This document shows positions 43,586 through 51,951 of a DNA stretch of 64,000 bases, piece by piece. Each line of letters opens with the position of its first letter. Within the stretch, counting starts at the first letter, position 1. The DNA is from Umezawaea sp036375055 (lineage in GTDB: Bacteria; Actinomycetota; Actinomycetes; Mycobacteriales; Pseudonocardiaceae), in the NCBI RefSeq assembly GCF_036375055.1, contig NZ_DASUSQ010000004.1:1-64000 (forward strand), given 5' to 3'. Position numbers and translations under genes: made by a program. The notes below the pieces were generated by a model, which saw only the letters and a program-made list of their open reading frames with translations, made no database searches and had not been told where the DNA came from.

Positions 43586-43985
43586 TGCTCGCTGGTCCGA
43601 CGGCGGAGACAATCGCGCTCCGCGTCGTCGAGTCATATTCGGCCACGTTCCGACCCTTCTTTAACCTGGTCCGGACAAGCGCGGTAACCGAGGCAACAGA
43701 AACACACACATCCATCACCGTTAGGAGGGCTCCTTGTCCATCGAAAGAGTGATTTTTGCTCGATTGTTCTCCAGTTTCCGCGCCAAGGAGGCCCGATAAC
43801 ACCGAATGGGTGAACTCCATCGGGTGCCTGGATATGGCGCGGGAACGGCTGCCGAAGCAGCCTCCGAGCCGAATTCGAGAGGAAGTCGTTCGGGATGTGG
43901 CATGGCGCGGCGTGGCTGCCGCCGCGAATACCGGGAACAACCCATCGCGTGGCACTGTGGAATTCCCACGAAAGGGTGAATTTCG
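43586..43985. promoter_or_regulatory. Divergent intergenic region before the sugar transferase
   Basis: This 400-bp gap is noticeably less GC-rich than its surroundings. It holds the start region of the GT2 gene, AT-rich tracts near 43640-43670 and 43745-43770, and one short ORF with a strong ribosome-binding site (listed separately). A second short frame (43806-43979) ends 7 bp before the sugar transferase ATG but shows no family features. AAAGGGTGAATTTCG precedes the ATG at 43986. Confidence 0.4.
43734..43799 (+). CDS. Possible leader ORF (21 aa) upstream of the sugar transferase
   Basis: TTAGGAGGGCTCC, an excellent ribosome-binding site, precedes a TTG start at 43734. The ORF ends with TAA at 43797-43799 and encodes a short basic peptide with a hydrophobic middle (ERVIFARLFSSF). 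A second SD-like AAGGAGG overlaps its 3' end. It may be a leader or a small regulatory peptide; there is no similarity support. Confidence 0.3.
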   Translation: MSIERVIFARLFSSFRAKEAR

Positions 43986-45407
43986 ATGACTGATCTGGTC
44001 TCGGCCGTCAGTTCGCCCGCGCACGGGAAAGGGCGGCACGCGCTGAAGGCGCCGGGCGGTTCCCGAACGCGGCCCCTCTCCGCGCGGGTGAACGCGGTCG
44101 CCCTGGCCCTCGGTCTGGTCGACGCGGGCGCCCTCGTCGCGGCGGCGCTGTGGACGCGGCCGGGGTGGGGCGCGGCGGTGCTCACCGCGGTGCTGCTGCT
44201 CGTCGTCCGGTCGAGCGGCCGGATCTACCGCAGGCGGCTGTGGCTCTCGTGGTTCCAGGACCTGCCGCGCTCCCTGGCCACGACGGCGACGACGTTCGCC
44301 CTGCTCGCGTCCTGGGCCGTGGTCACCGGCCAGCCCGGCCAGGTGATCACCGCGCTCCAGCACCTGCTGGTGCTCTTCGTCGTCTGCGGCGAACCGGTGC
44401 GGTTCGCCATGTTCTGGCTCGGCCGCTGGGGCCGCCGCCGCTTCGGCCGCTGCGACCGCACGCTCGTCGTCGGCGCGGGCAAGGTCGGCGTGGACCTCGT
44501 GACCACGATGATCGAGCACCCCCAGTTCGGCCTGCGGCCCGTCGGGTTCGTCGACCACGACCCCGTCCTCGACCACGAGGACCTGCCGGTCGACCTGCTG
44601 CCGGACGACCTGGCGTCGGCCATCACCCGGCTCGGCGTGGGCACGGTGATCCTCGCGTTCTCCGACACCCGCGACACCTCGGCGGTCGACGCGGCCATCA
44701 CCGCGCACCGGCTCGGCTGCACCACGCTCGTCGTGCCGCGGATGTTCGAGCTGTACCAGGACAACCACGACGTCGAGCGGCTGCGCAGCTACCCGCTGGT
44801 GCGCCTGGGGACCGCCCCGACGAGCAGGCCGAGCTGGTGGCTCAAGCGCGCGATCGACGTGCTGCTGGCCGCGGTGGCGCTGGCCGTCCTGTCCCCCGTG
44901 ATCGGCCTGTGCGCGCTCGCCGTGCTCGTGGAGAGCGGGAGGCCGGTGATCTTCCGGCAGGTCCGCATCGGCATGGACGGCCGCAAGTTCCGGATCTACA
45001 AGATCCGCAGCGTCCGGCCGGGCACCACGGACGACTCGCAGACGAAGTGGTCCGTGCAGGGCGACGCGCGCGTCGGCCCGGTCGGCAGGCTGCTGCGCGG
45101 CACGTCGCTCGACGAGCTGCCGCAGCTGTGGAACATCGTGCGCGGCGACATGTCCATCGTCGGCCCCCGGCCGGAGCGACCCGTGTTCGTGCGCGAGTTC
45201 TCCGCCATCCACGAGCTCTACTGGGCGCGGCACCGGGTGCCCGCGGGCCTCACCGGCCTGGCCCAGGTGCACGGGCTGCGCGGCGACACCTCGATCGCCG
45301 ACCGCTCCCGGTACGACAACTACTACATCGCGAACTGGTCGCTGTGGCTGGACCTGAAGATCCTGGTGCTGACGGTGGGGGAATTGGTGTGTCGCAAACA
45401 GCGGTAG
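43986..45407 (+). CDS. Priming sugar-phosphate transferase (exopolysaccharide polyprenyl glycosylphosphotransferase)
   Basis: The 473-aa protein has four to five N-terminal membrane helices (LALGLVDAGALVAAALWT and onward, about 35-140). A CoA-binding-like Rossmann domain (about 155-280; RTLVVGAGKVGVDLVTTM) follows. The C-terminal bacterial sugar transferase domain (about 285-473) has KRAIDVLLAAVALAVLSPVI, FRQVRIGMDGRKFRIYKIRS and SLDELPQLWNIVRGDMSIVGPRPERP. This WbaP/CpsE-type enzyme starts repeat-unit assembly by moving a hexose-1-phosphate to undecaprenyl phosphate. It is on the plus strand with the hydrolase gene, whose start overlaps its end. Confidence 0.94.
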   Translation: MTDLVSAVSSPAHGKGRHALKAPGGSRTRPLSARVNAVALALGLVDAGALVAAALWTRPGWGAAVLTAVLLLVVRSSGRIYRRRLWLSWFQDLPRSLATTATTFALLASWAVVTGQPGQVITALQHLLVLFVVCGEPVRFAMFWLGRWGRRRFGRCDRTLVVGAGKVGVDLVTTMIEHPQFGLRPVGFVDHDPVLDHEDLPVDLLPDDLASAITRLGVGTVILAFSDTRDTSAVDAAITAHRLGCTTLVVPRMFELYQDNHDVERLRSYPLVRLGTAPTSRPSWWLKRAIDVLLAAVALAVLSPVIGLCALAVLVESGRPVIFRQVRIGMDGRKFRIYKIRSVRPGTTDDSQTKWSVQGDARVGPVGRLLRGTSLDELPQLWNIVRGDMSIVGPRPERPVFVREFSAIHELYWARHRVPAGLTGLAQVHGLRGDTSIADRSRYDNYYIANWSLWLDLKILVLTVGELVCRKQR

Positions 45408-46648
45408 CCCGGTGCGGTGGCCCCTCCAGGACGCGGAGGGTCGTCACCGGGGTGGCGGCCCTGGCCGCGCTGCTCTCCGCGCAGGCGTGCGCGCTCGGCG
45501 CGGCCACCGGGAACGACGGCCCGCCGTCGAAGGCGGCGGCCCCGTGCGCGTGGTGGTACGGCATCGGCGACTCGCCGACGGCGCGGGACGTCCGGCTCGC
45601 GGCGCAGCGCTACGACGTCGTGGTGCTCAACGCGGTGGAGACCGCGGCCATGCGGCAGCTCCACCAGCTGAACCCGAAGATCAAGGTGTTGGTGTACAAG
45701 GACCTCTCCAGCACCCGCAACTACCAGGGCGCGGTCGTCGGCGACCAGGACGCGGCCTACCTGCCGTCCGGTCTCGGCCACCAGAGCTCCCAGCGCGAGC
45801 ACCCCGAGTGGTTCGCGCTGGACACGGCCGGGAAGCGCATCGAGTGGAACGGCTACCCGATGCACTGGCAGATGACGGTGTGGGACAAGGCCTACCAGCG
45901 GGCGTGGACCGAGGCCGTGACCGCCGAGGTGACCCGCGAGGGGTGGGACGGGGTGCTGGCGGACAACGACTTCAACTCGCTGAGCCACTACTCCCCCGCC
46001 GTCCTGGCGGGCACCTCCGACGTCAGGGCGACCGACCGGCTGCTGCGCGACGGGCTGGACGAGTTCCTCGGCGTGGCGGGCGACGCGCTCACCGGCGCCG
46101 GGAAGCTGTTCGTGCCCAACGTGTCCGAGACGCACCTGACACCCGGCCGCTGGACCGCGCACTCGCGGTTCGGCGGGGCCGTGGAGGAGAACTTCGGCTT
46201 CCGGGACGCAGGGGGGACGGGCGAGCTGCTGACGTTCCGGGGCAACGAGTTCAACGAGCTGCGCGCCCAGGCCGCGCTCGGCGAGTCGTTGCTGCTGCTG
46301 GTGACGCGCACCCGCGAGGAACGGGAGAACAGGGCCGGGTACGCCAGCGCGGCCCTGCTGGCCGGGCCGCGCACGTGCTGGACCTCGGCCACCACCGACG
46401 ACTACCGCGACCCGGAGTGGTCGCAGCTCCAGGCGTCCGGCCTCGGCGAGGCCGTCGAGACGGCCACCAGGCGGGCCGACGGATTGTGGAGCAGGCGGTT
46501 CACCGGCGGCTGGGTGGCGGTGAACCCGACGGCCACGCCGCTGGCGGTGACGCCCCCCGAAGGGCTGGTCACCCCGGACGGCGACCCCGTGACCACGCTG
46601 GAACTCCCCGCCGCCGACGGCGTCGTCCTGCTCAAGCCCAGGTCGTAG
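45389..46648 (+). CDS. Putative secreted glycoside hydrolase (GHL15-like)
   Basis: The 419-aa protein has an Arg-rich start and a hydrophobic signal segment (VVTGVAALAALLSAQACALG), with a cysteine placed like a lipoprotein site though the lipobox is not ideal. The mature part looks like a TIM-barrel putative glycosidase of the GHL15 type: WWYGIGDSPTARDVRLAAQRYDVVVLN, IKVLVYKDLSSTRNYQG, WTEAVTAEVTREGWDGVLADNDFNS and VEENFGF. Asp and Glu in ADND and VEENFGF are catalytic candidates. The GTG at 45389 overlaps the upstream gene by 19 bp. It may trim the polymer made by this locus. Confidence 0.78.
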   Translation: MSQTAVARCGGPSRTRRVVTGVAALAALLSAQACALGAATGNDGPPSKAAAPCAWWYGIGDSPTARDVRLAAQRYDVVVLNAVETAAMRQLHQLNPKIKVLVYKDLSSTRNYQGAVVGDQDAAYLPSGLGHQSSQREHPEWFALDTAGKRIEWNGYPMHWQMTVWDKAYQRAWTEAVTAEVTREGWDGVLADNDFNSLSHYSPAVLAGTSDVRATDRLLRDGLDEFLGVAGDALTGAGKLFVPNVSETHLTPGRWTAHSRFGGAVEENFGFRDAGGTGELLTFRGNEFNELRAQAALGESLLLLVTRTREERENRAGYASAALLAGPRTCWTSATTDDYRDPEWSQLQASGLGEAVETATRRADGLWSRRFTGGWVAVNPTATPLAVTPPEGLVTPDGDPVTTLELPAADGVVLLKPRS

Positions 46649-46662
46649 CGGCACCCGGCCGA

Positions 46663-46686
46663 GGTGGTCCAGTCCGCTGGACCACC
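46663..46686. terminator. Hairpin between convergent hydrolase and glycosyltransferase genes
   Basis: GGTGGTCCAG-TCCG-CTGGACCACC is a perfect 10-bp stem with a 4-nt loop, positioned to end transcription from both sides. Confidence 0.8.
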
Positions 46687-46700
46687 GACCGACGCGGCCC

Positions 46701-47795
46701 CTACCCCAGCAGGTCCTCGTACAGCTCCAGGTGCCTGCGCGCACACACCTCCGGCGTGAACCGGGCCCTGGCGCGGGTGGCCAGCTCCCGGCCCGTCCCC
46801 GCGGGGTCCGGATCGGCGAACAGGGTGCGCAGGCGGTCCGCGAGCCCCGGCACGTCACCGGGCTGCGCGAGGTAGCCGGAGGCGCCGACCATGTCCGCCA
46901 CTCCCCCGGTGTCCGTCGCCACGACCGGTTTCCCGGCCACCATCGCCTCGGCCACCACGAGCGGCTGCTGCTCCATGCTCGACGGCAGCACCAGCGCGTC
47001 GCACGCGAGCAGCAGGTCCGGCACGTCGGCGCGGAAGCCGAGGAAGTCGACCTTCCCGCGCAGCGGCTCCTCCTCGGCCAGCCGTTCGGCCGCCGCGCGC
47101 TGCGGACCGTCGCCGATCACCGACAGCCGGGCGTCGGCGGGCATCACACCGGGCATGGCCAGGGCCGTCAGCAGGTCCAGCACCCCCTTGCGCGCCACCA
47201 GGAGACCGACGAAGGCGAGCCTGCGCACCGGTCCCGCCGGGAGGCGGACGGCGCTGGGCGCGACGCAGTTGTCGATCTGCGTCAGCCGCCGTGCGGGCAC
47301 CCGCAGGCGGTCCGCCAGGAACCGGCCCATCGCGGGCGCGGGCACGACGGTGCGGTGCAGCGCCCTGGCGACCAGGGCGTCGGCGGCGAGCACGGCGCGG
47401 GTGTAGGCCGACGGCGAGGACGCTCCGGGGATGCCGCGGAACCACGGCTCGCCCACGTCGTCGGGAACCCCGTGGTAGGTGTGCACGACGGCGGCCGAGC
47501 GCAGCCCGGTGCACACCAGGCCCGCCCGCCGGTCCTGGGCGTGCACGACGTCGGGCCGCCACGCGCGCACGACGCCCCTGGTGCGCCTGCCCGCGGCCAC
47601 GTCCCCCTTGCGGGACACGGTGATCTCCTCGTGGTGGCCCGCGAGCAGGTCGGCCCCGCGCGCCGGGGTGGGGCCGAACACCCGGACGTCGACCGCGCCC
47701 GAGTCGATCAGGGTCGTGGCCAGGCGGACGGTCACGTCCACCGGCCCGCCGCGGTCCTGGGTCAGCAGGTAAGCGACGCGCAGCCGTCCACTCAT
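46701..47795 (-). CDS. GT4-family glycosyltransferase (last gene of the operon)
   Basis: The 364-aa GT-B enzyme has the GT4 donor-site motif DALVLPSSMEQQPLVVAEAMVAGKPVVATDTGG (near 270-305), a RRLAFVGLLVARKGVLDLLTAL segment at the start of the C-terminal domain, and WRPDVVHAQDRRAGLVCTGLR in the N-terminal domain. GT4 enzymes are retaining transferases using nucleotide-sugar donors. Its ATG overlaps the previous stop (ATGA). It should add one sugar of the repeat unit; which one cannot be read. Confidence 0.93.
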   Translation of the reverse strand: MSGRLRVAYLLTQDRGGPVDVTVRLATTLIDSGAVDVRVFGPTPARGADLLAGHHEEITVSRKGDVAAGRRTRGVVRAWRPDVVHAQDRRAGLVCTGLRSAAVVHTYHGVPDDVGEPWFRGIPGASSPSAYTRAVLAADALVARALHRTVVPAPAMGRFLADRLRVPARRLTQIDNCVAPSAVRLPAGPVRRLAFVGLLVARKGVLDLLTALAMPGVMPADARLSVIGDGPQRAAAERLAEEEPLRGKVDFLGFRADVPDLLLACDALVLPSSMEQQPLVVAEAMVAGKPVVATDTGGVADMVGASGYLAQPGDVPGLADRLRTLFADPDPAGTGRELATRARARFTPEVCARRHLELYEDLLG

Positions 47796-48898
47796 GAGAT
47801 CCGTCCCCTGGCGAGTTCGTCGACGAGCGTGGCGATCTGGTCCGCCATCCGGCTCCGGTCGAAGAGGAGCTCGGCGCGCTGCCTGCCGCGTCCGCCCTCG
47901 GCGGCGGCGAGCGCGGGATCGGCCAGCCGGTGGGCCACCGCCGCGGCGAGCGCCCCGACGTCGCCCGCCCGCACGACCGCGCCCGCGTCCCCGACGCTCT
48001 GCCGCACGCCGCCGACGTCGAACGCCACGACGGGGCGGCCGGAGGCCATCGCCTCCAGCGGGACCAGCGCCATGCCCTCGGCGCGGGAGGGCAGCACGAC
48101 GACGTCCGCGGCGGTGTAGAACGGGGCCGGGTCGTCGCTGTGGCCCCACCAGCGCACCGACCCGTGGTCGGCCGTCGGGTGGGAGCCGCGCCAGCCGTGG
48201 CCCTCCGGACCGTCGCCGACGAGCACCAGGCGGGCGTCCGGCACGCGGGCCAGCACCTCGGGCCACGCGGACAGCAGCTGGTCCTGGCCCTTGAGCACCG
48301 CGAGCCTGCCGACGCACACGGCCAGCGGCCCTGCGGGCCCCAGTCCCAGCGACGCCCGTGCCGAGGCGCTGTCACGGGGGCGCAGGCGGTCGGTGTCGAC
48401 GCCGTTGCAGACCACCTCGGCGTGGGCCGACACACCCGCGTCGCGGCCGATGACGAGCTCGTCGTCGCTGACGCACACCACCAGGTCCGTCCACCGCGAC
48501 GCCCGGCGCTCCCAGACCTCGCTCACCGCGCGCAGGGCCCCGCGCGCGGTCTGGAACGACCACAGGTGCGGCTGGAACACCGTCGGCACCCGCCCGCGCA
48601 CCGCGAGCCTGCCCGCGAGACCGGCCTTGGAGCTGTGCAGGTGCACCACGTCCGGCGCCAGGCGCGCCAGCACCCTCCGCAGGGACACGACCTCCTTCAC
48701 CAGCAGCGGGCTCGGCCCGCGGGTGGCGCGCCAGGCCCGCACGTCGATGCCGAGCCCCCTGGCGCGGTCGGCGAGCCAGCCGGTCGGCGGGCACACCACC
48801 ACGACCGACCACCCGCGCGCGCGTTGGGCGACCGCCAGGTCCAGGACCACCGCCGCCACCCCCGCTTCCACGGGCTGCGTCACGTGCACGACCCTCAC
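47792..48898 (-). CDS. GT4-family glycosyltransferase
   Basis: The 368-aa protein has an N-terminal acceptor domain (VRVVHVTQPVEAGVAAVVLDLA, LAPDVVHLHSSKAGLAGRLAVRG) and a C-terminal donor domain with AVCVGRLAVLKGQDQLLSAW, LVLVGDGPEG and VVVLPSRAEGMALVPLEAMASGRPVVAFDVGG. The E-x7-E type motif (EGMALVPLE) is present. The GTG at 48898 overlaps the flippase stop (GTGA). It is likely a cytoplasmic repeat-unit glycosyltransferase. Confidence 0.93.
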   Translation of the reverse strand: MRVVHVTQPVEAGVAAVVLDLAVAQRARGWSVVVVCPPTGWLADRARGLGIDVRAWRATRGPSPLLVKEVVSLRRVLARLAPDVVHLHSSKAGLAGRLAVRGRVPTVFQPHLWSFQTARGALRAVSEVWERRASRWTDLVVCVSDDELVIGRDAGVSAHAEVVCNGVDTDRLRPRDSASARASLGLGPAGPLAVCVGRLAVLKGQDQLLSAWPEVLARVPDARLVLVGDGPEGHGWRGSHPTADHGSVRWWGHSDDPAPFYTAADVVVLPSRAEGMALVPLEAMASGRPVVAFDVGGVRQSVGDAGAVVRAGDVGALAAAVAHRLADPALAAAEGGRGRQRAELLFDRSRMADQIATLVDELARGRIS

Positions 48899-50316
48899 CG
48901 CAGACCTCCGCGCAGTTCGTCCAGTGCCGCGCGGTGCGCGAGCAGCGTGCCGACGCCGTAGCCGAGCAGCAGCACGGCGCCCTCGGCGAGCGCGCCGACC
49001 GGCGAGTCCGCCGGGCCGAAGACGCCGAACCGGTCGAGCAGCACCGCGGGGACCGCGCCGACCAGCGCGGCGACCGCGACCCGTGCCGCCGCACCGCCGA
49101 CGGCCGGAGCGACGCCGAGCCGCCGCAGGTGGAACCAGGTGAGCGGCACCACGACCCACGCGACGGCCAGTTGCGCGCCCGCGACGGCGGTGACGCCGTG
49201 GCCGGTCGCCACGACCAGCGCGACGACGACCAGCACCAGGTGGGTGACCTCCAGCACGAGGTAGAGCACGGCGTGGCCGGTCGCCTTCACGGCCTGGTAC
49301 CAGATGTGCAGCACGCTGATGCCGAGCCCGTAGCCGCTCAGCAGCACCAGCGGCGCGGCGGCGGCCTCCCACCGCGCGCCGAGCACGACGACCCGGTCGC
49401 CGAGCAGGGCCACGGCGAGGTACAGCCCGCCCGTGACGACGAGGACGGCACGGGTGAAGCGGTCCATGACGGCGGTGATCCCGTCCCGCTCGCCAGCCCG
49501 GACCAGCCTGGCGCACAACGGGAAGGCGACCGCGCCGAGCACGACGGCGACCATGACGTAGGGCACCCACGCGATCCGGTAGGCCAGCGAGTACACGCCG
49601 ACCGCCTCCGGCCCGAGCACGTGCCCGATCGCCAGGTAGTCCACGTTGACCACCAGCGCGGCCACCACGGCGGCCGGACCCACCACCGAGATCCAGCGCA
49701 GCGCCTCGGCCGCCGCGGCGGGGTGCCAGCCAGGCCGCACCCCGCCACCCGCCAGCACGCCCAGGACGGGCTGCGCGACGGCCGTGCACAGCAGACCGAC
49801 CACCAGCGCTGCGGGACCGGTGTCCCGCAGCGCCAGCACGACCGTCACGACGGCACCCAGCACCGCGCCGCCCGCGTCCGGCAGCATCCGGCGGCGGAAG
49901 TCCAGGTCCCGGTGCATCAGGCCCATCTGCACGCCGCCCGCCGCCGAGAACGGCAGGCTCAGCGCGGCGAGCCGCACCAGCGGCTCCGCCTCCGGCGAGC
50001 CGAGCAGCGCGGTGATCGGCCCGGCGGCCGACGCCAGCACCACGGCCAGCAGCGCGCCCGCGCCGACGCTCATCACCAGCACCGTGCCCGCCATCCGGCG
50101 CGGGTCGTGCTCGGTGCGGCTGATCACGTCGTAGACGCCGATCGACTGCACGACCTGGCCGAGGTTCACCAGCGCCACGGCGAGCGCGACCAGGCCGAGC
50201 TGGCCCTCGGTCAGCAGCGCCGCCAGGACCAGCGTCACGACCACCTGGCTGCTCTTGCTGACCAGGTTGACCGCGCCGAGCCACAGCGACCCGCGGACGG
50301 CGAGGCCGCCGGTCAC
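48895..50316 (-). CDS. Wzx-type polysaccharide flippase
   Basis: The 473-aa membrane protein has about 12-14 hydrophobic helices in the MATE/MOP-superfamily pattern of polysaccharide exporters (SLWLGAVNLVSKSSQVVVTLVLAALL, EQGQLGLVALAVALVNLGQV-type second helix, DLDFRRRMLPDAGGAVLGAVVTVV, LGPEAVGVYSLAYRIAWVPYVMV). Such proteins flip undecaprenyl-linked repeat units across the membrane. Its GTG overlaps the previous stop (GTGA). Its place beside a Wzy-like and a Wzz-like gene defines a Wzx/Wzy-dependent pathway. Confidence 0.92.
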   Translation of the reverse strand: MTGGLAVRGSLWLGAVNLVSKSSQVVVTLVLAALLTEGQLGLVALAVALVNLGQVVQSIGVYDVISRTEHDPRRMAGTVLVMSVGAGALLAVVLASAAGPITALLGSPEAEPLVRLAALSLPFSAAGGVQMGLMHRDLDFRRRMLPDAGGAVLGAVVTVVLALRDTGPAALVVGLLCTAVAQPVLGVLAGGGVRPGWHPAAAAEALRWISVVGPAAVVAALVVNVDYLAIGHVLGPEAVGVYSLAYRIAWVPYVMVAVVLGAVAFPLCARLVRAGERDGITAVMDRFTRAVLVVTGGLYLAVALLGDRVVVLGARWEAAAAPLVLLSGYGLGISVLHIWYQAVKATGHAVLYLVLEVTHLVLVVVALVVATGHGVTAVAGAQLAVAWVVVPLTWFHLRRLGVAPAVGGAAARVAVAALVGAVPAVLLDRFGVFGPADSPVGALAEGAVLLLGYGVGTLLAHRAALDELRGGLR

Positions 50317-51566
50317 GAACCGCCCCGCCGACGAGCGGCGAACACGACGAGCAGCACCCACGCAGCCACGAGGGCCAGCCCGTCCGCGGTGACCCCGACC
50401 CTCGCCCCGAACAGGGAGACGATCGCGGTGTCCACGACGTGCAGGTGCAGGAACGGGAAGGCCGTCGCCGTCAGCGCGACCCCGGCCGCCCACCACCCCG
50501 GTTCGCGGCGGCGGCGCCACCACAGCGCCGCAAGCGCGGCCATCGCGGGCACGGCGATCAGCACGTCGCCGGGCTGGTGCACCACGCACACCACGACGGC
50601 CAGGCAGGTCAGCAGGTCCGCCACGACGCCGTCGCCGAGCCGGTCCAGCTTGCGGAGGAGCACCGCGCTCCCGGCCAGGACCCCCAGCAGCGCCACCGGT
50701 TCCACGAGCGGCGGCAGCCAGCCCGTGGTGCGGAAGAACACCGCGGGCAGGTCGACGCGCTGCGCGGTCATCGAGTCCACGGCGCCGTAGTCCGTGCTGG
50801 TGGCGTGCGCCAGGTTGGCCGCGACCACGTCGACGAACGCGCCGAGCCCGCCGCCGCGGAACACCAGCAGCAGGACCACCGGCAGGCTCGCCACCGCCGC
50901 GATGGCCGTGCCCGCCAGCGCCACCCGCCGCGATCCGCGCGCGAACAGCAGGACCGCCAGCGGCAGACCGAACTGCGGCTTCAGCCACGCCACCGCGAGC
51001 CCCACCGCGGCCCAGCGCGGCTGCCGGTCCCGACCGGCCAGCGCGCCCGCCGCGCCCAGCGCCACCAGCGGGTTGACCTGCCCGAGGTAGAGCTGCGCCT
51101 TGCCGACCTGGCTGGTCACCAGCAGCGTCGCGATGCCCGCCGTGCCGAGCGCGAGCGGGGCGTGCCGCCGGATCCCGTACGCCGCCAGGAACGACAGCGA
51201 CACCAGCAGCAGCAGCGACACCAGCACGAACGCGACCGCGCCCGCCCGGTAGTCCAGCAGCGCGAACGGCAGGTGCAGCACCAGGTGGTACGGCTGGTAC
51301 AGGTTGAAGTCCTGCCGCACCGGCCAGTGCGCGAACATGACCGACGGGTCGTAGGGGTTGCCCCCCGCGAGGAACTCCCGCAGCGGGTAGTACGTCGCGT
51401 CGCGGAAGTCCTGCATCCGCACCTCGGCCTTGGTCGCCGAGGTCGGCAGCGGCACCTGCCAGGACGGCCGCAGCGCCCACCACGCGCTCACCGCGCCCAC
51501 GACGGCCAGCACGACCGTCGTGACCGCGACCGCGGAACCCGGCCTGCGGAGTTCGCGCAGCGTCAT
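50313..51566 (-). CDS. GT87-like (DUF2029) membrane glycosyltransferase
   Basis: The 417-aa integral membrane protein has about ten helices and the DUF2029/GT87 hallmarks: an early periplasmic loop with MQDFRDATYYPLREFLAGGNPYDPSVMFAH, YQPYHLVLHLPFALL, GQVNPLVALGAAGALAGRD, and AVGLAVAWLKPQFGLPL. Relatives are polyprenyl-phosphate-mannose-dependent mannosyltransferases, so an extracytoplasmic sugar addition to the polymer is likely. The ATG overlaps the stop of the small gene before it (ATGA). Confidence 0.9.
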   Translation of the reverse strand: MTLRELRRPGSAVAVTTVVLAVVGAVSAWWALRPSWQVPLPTSATKAEVRMQDFRDATYYPLREFLAGGNPYDPSVMFAHWPVRQDFNLYQPYHLVLHLPFALLDYRAGAVAFVLVSLLLLVSLSFLAAYGIRRHAPLALGTAGIATLLVTSQVGKAQLYLGQVNPLVALGAAGALAGRDRQPRWAAVGLAVAWLKPQFGLPLAVLLFARGSRRVALAGTAIAAVASLPVVLLLVFRGGGLGAFVDVVAANLAHATSTDYGAVDSMTAQRVDLPAVFFRTTGWLPPLVEPVALLGVLAGSAVLLRKLDRLGDGVVADLLTCLAVVVCVVHQPGDVLIAVPAMAALAALWWRRRREPGWWAAGVALTATAFPFLHLHVVDTAIVSLFGARVGVTADGLALVAAWVLLVVFAARRRGGS

Positions 51567-51745
51567 CCGGTCACCGGGCCCTGCCGCGGTGGCGAGGGCA
51601 CGTCGAGGACGTCGGAGGCCACGGGGGGAACGGGTCCGACCGGGATCACCCTCCACCCCCCGTCCGGCGCGGTGGTCACCCGGACCACCTGCTTGGACGC
51701 GGCGGGCCAGACGCCCACCACGGTCGCGAACCCACGGGCGGTCAT
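51563..51745 (-). CDS. Small protein P2 (60 aa), tandem paralogue of P1
   Basis: The 60-aa protein reads ARGFATVVGVWPAASKQVVRVT, then APDGGWRVIPVGPVPPV and DVLDVPSPP. About 31 of 48 core positions are identical to P1 directly upstream. Its ATG overlaps P1's stop and its stop overlaps the GT87 start, so it is fully coupled in the operon. There is no signal peptide, cysteine or membrane segment. I recognise no family. The pair probably arose by a local duplication of about 200 bp. Confidence 0.75.
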   Translation of the reverse strand: MTARGFATVVGVWPAASKQVVRVTTAPDGGWRVIPVGPVPPVASDVLDVPSPPRQGPVTG

Positions 51746-51951
51746 GCGAACACCTCCGTGCTCGGCTGGGGACGAACGGGCGGGACGGGGATGTCCAGGA
51801 CATCCGGCAGCACGGGTGGGACGGGCTCGGTCAGCAGCGCCCGCCAGCCCCCCTCCGGGGTGGCCGTCACCCGCACCACGCGCTTCGACGCGGTGGGCCA
51901 CTCGCCGACGGCGGCGGCGAACGCGCTGCCCAGGCCTCCGCGGGCGGTCAC
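51742..51951 (-). CDS. Small protein P1 (69 aa), tandem paralogue of P2
   Basis: The 69-aa protein has the core FAAAVGEWPTASKRVVRVTA, TPEGGWRALLTEPVPPV and DVLDIPVPP, then a tail ending VFA. Its GTG overlaps the stop of the Wzz-like gene (GTGA), and its own TGA overlaps P2's ATG (ATGA). The Wzz-like protein also ends in VFA and the junction DNA is alike, so the duplicated unit probably began in the 3' end of that gene. A short beta-rich domain followed by a Pro-rich tail is suggested. No known family. Confidence 0.75.
   Translation of the reverse strand: MTARGGLGSAFAAAVGEWPTASKRVVRVTATPEGGWRALLTEPVPPVLPDVLDIPVPPVRPQPSTEVFA

Noticed and set aside
41519..43687. Long plus-strand open frame opposite the flavoprotein and GT2 genes
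   Set aside because: It is antisense to two genes with intact FAD- and GT2-family motifs; its own product is low-complexity.
43806..43979. Second short ORF upstream of the sugar transferase as a Cys-containing peptide gene
   Set aside because: The spacing from its SD-like sequence is too long and no precursor-peptide features or processing enzymes are nearby.
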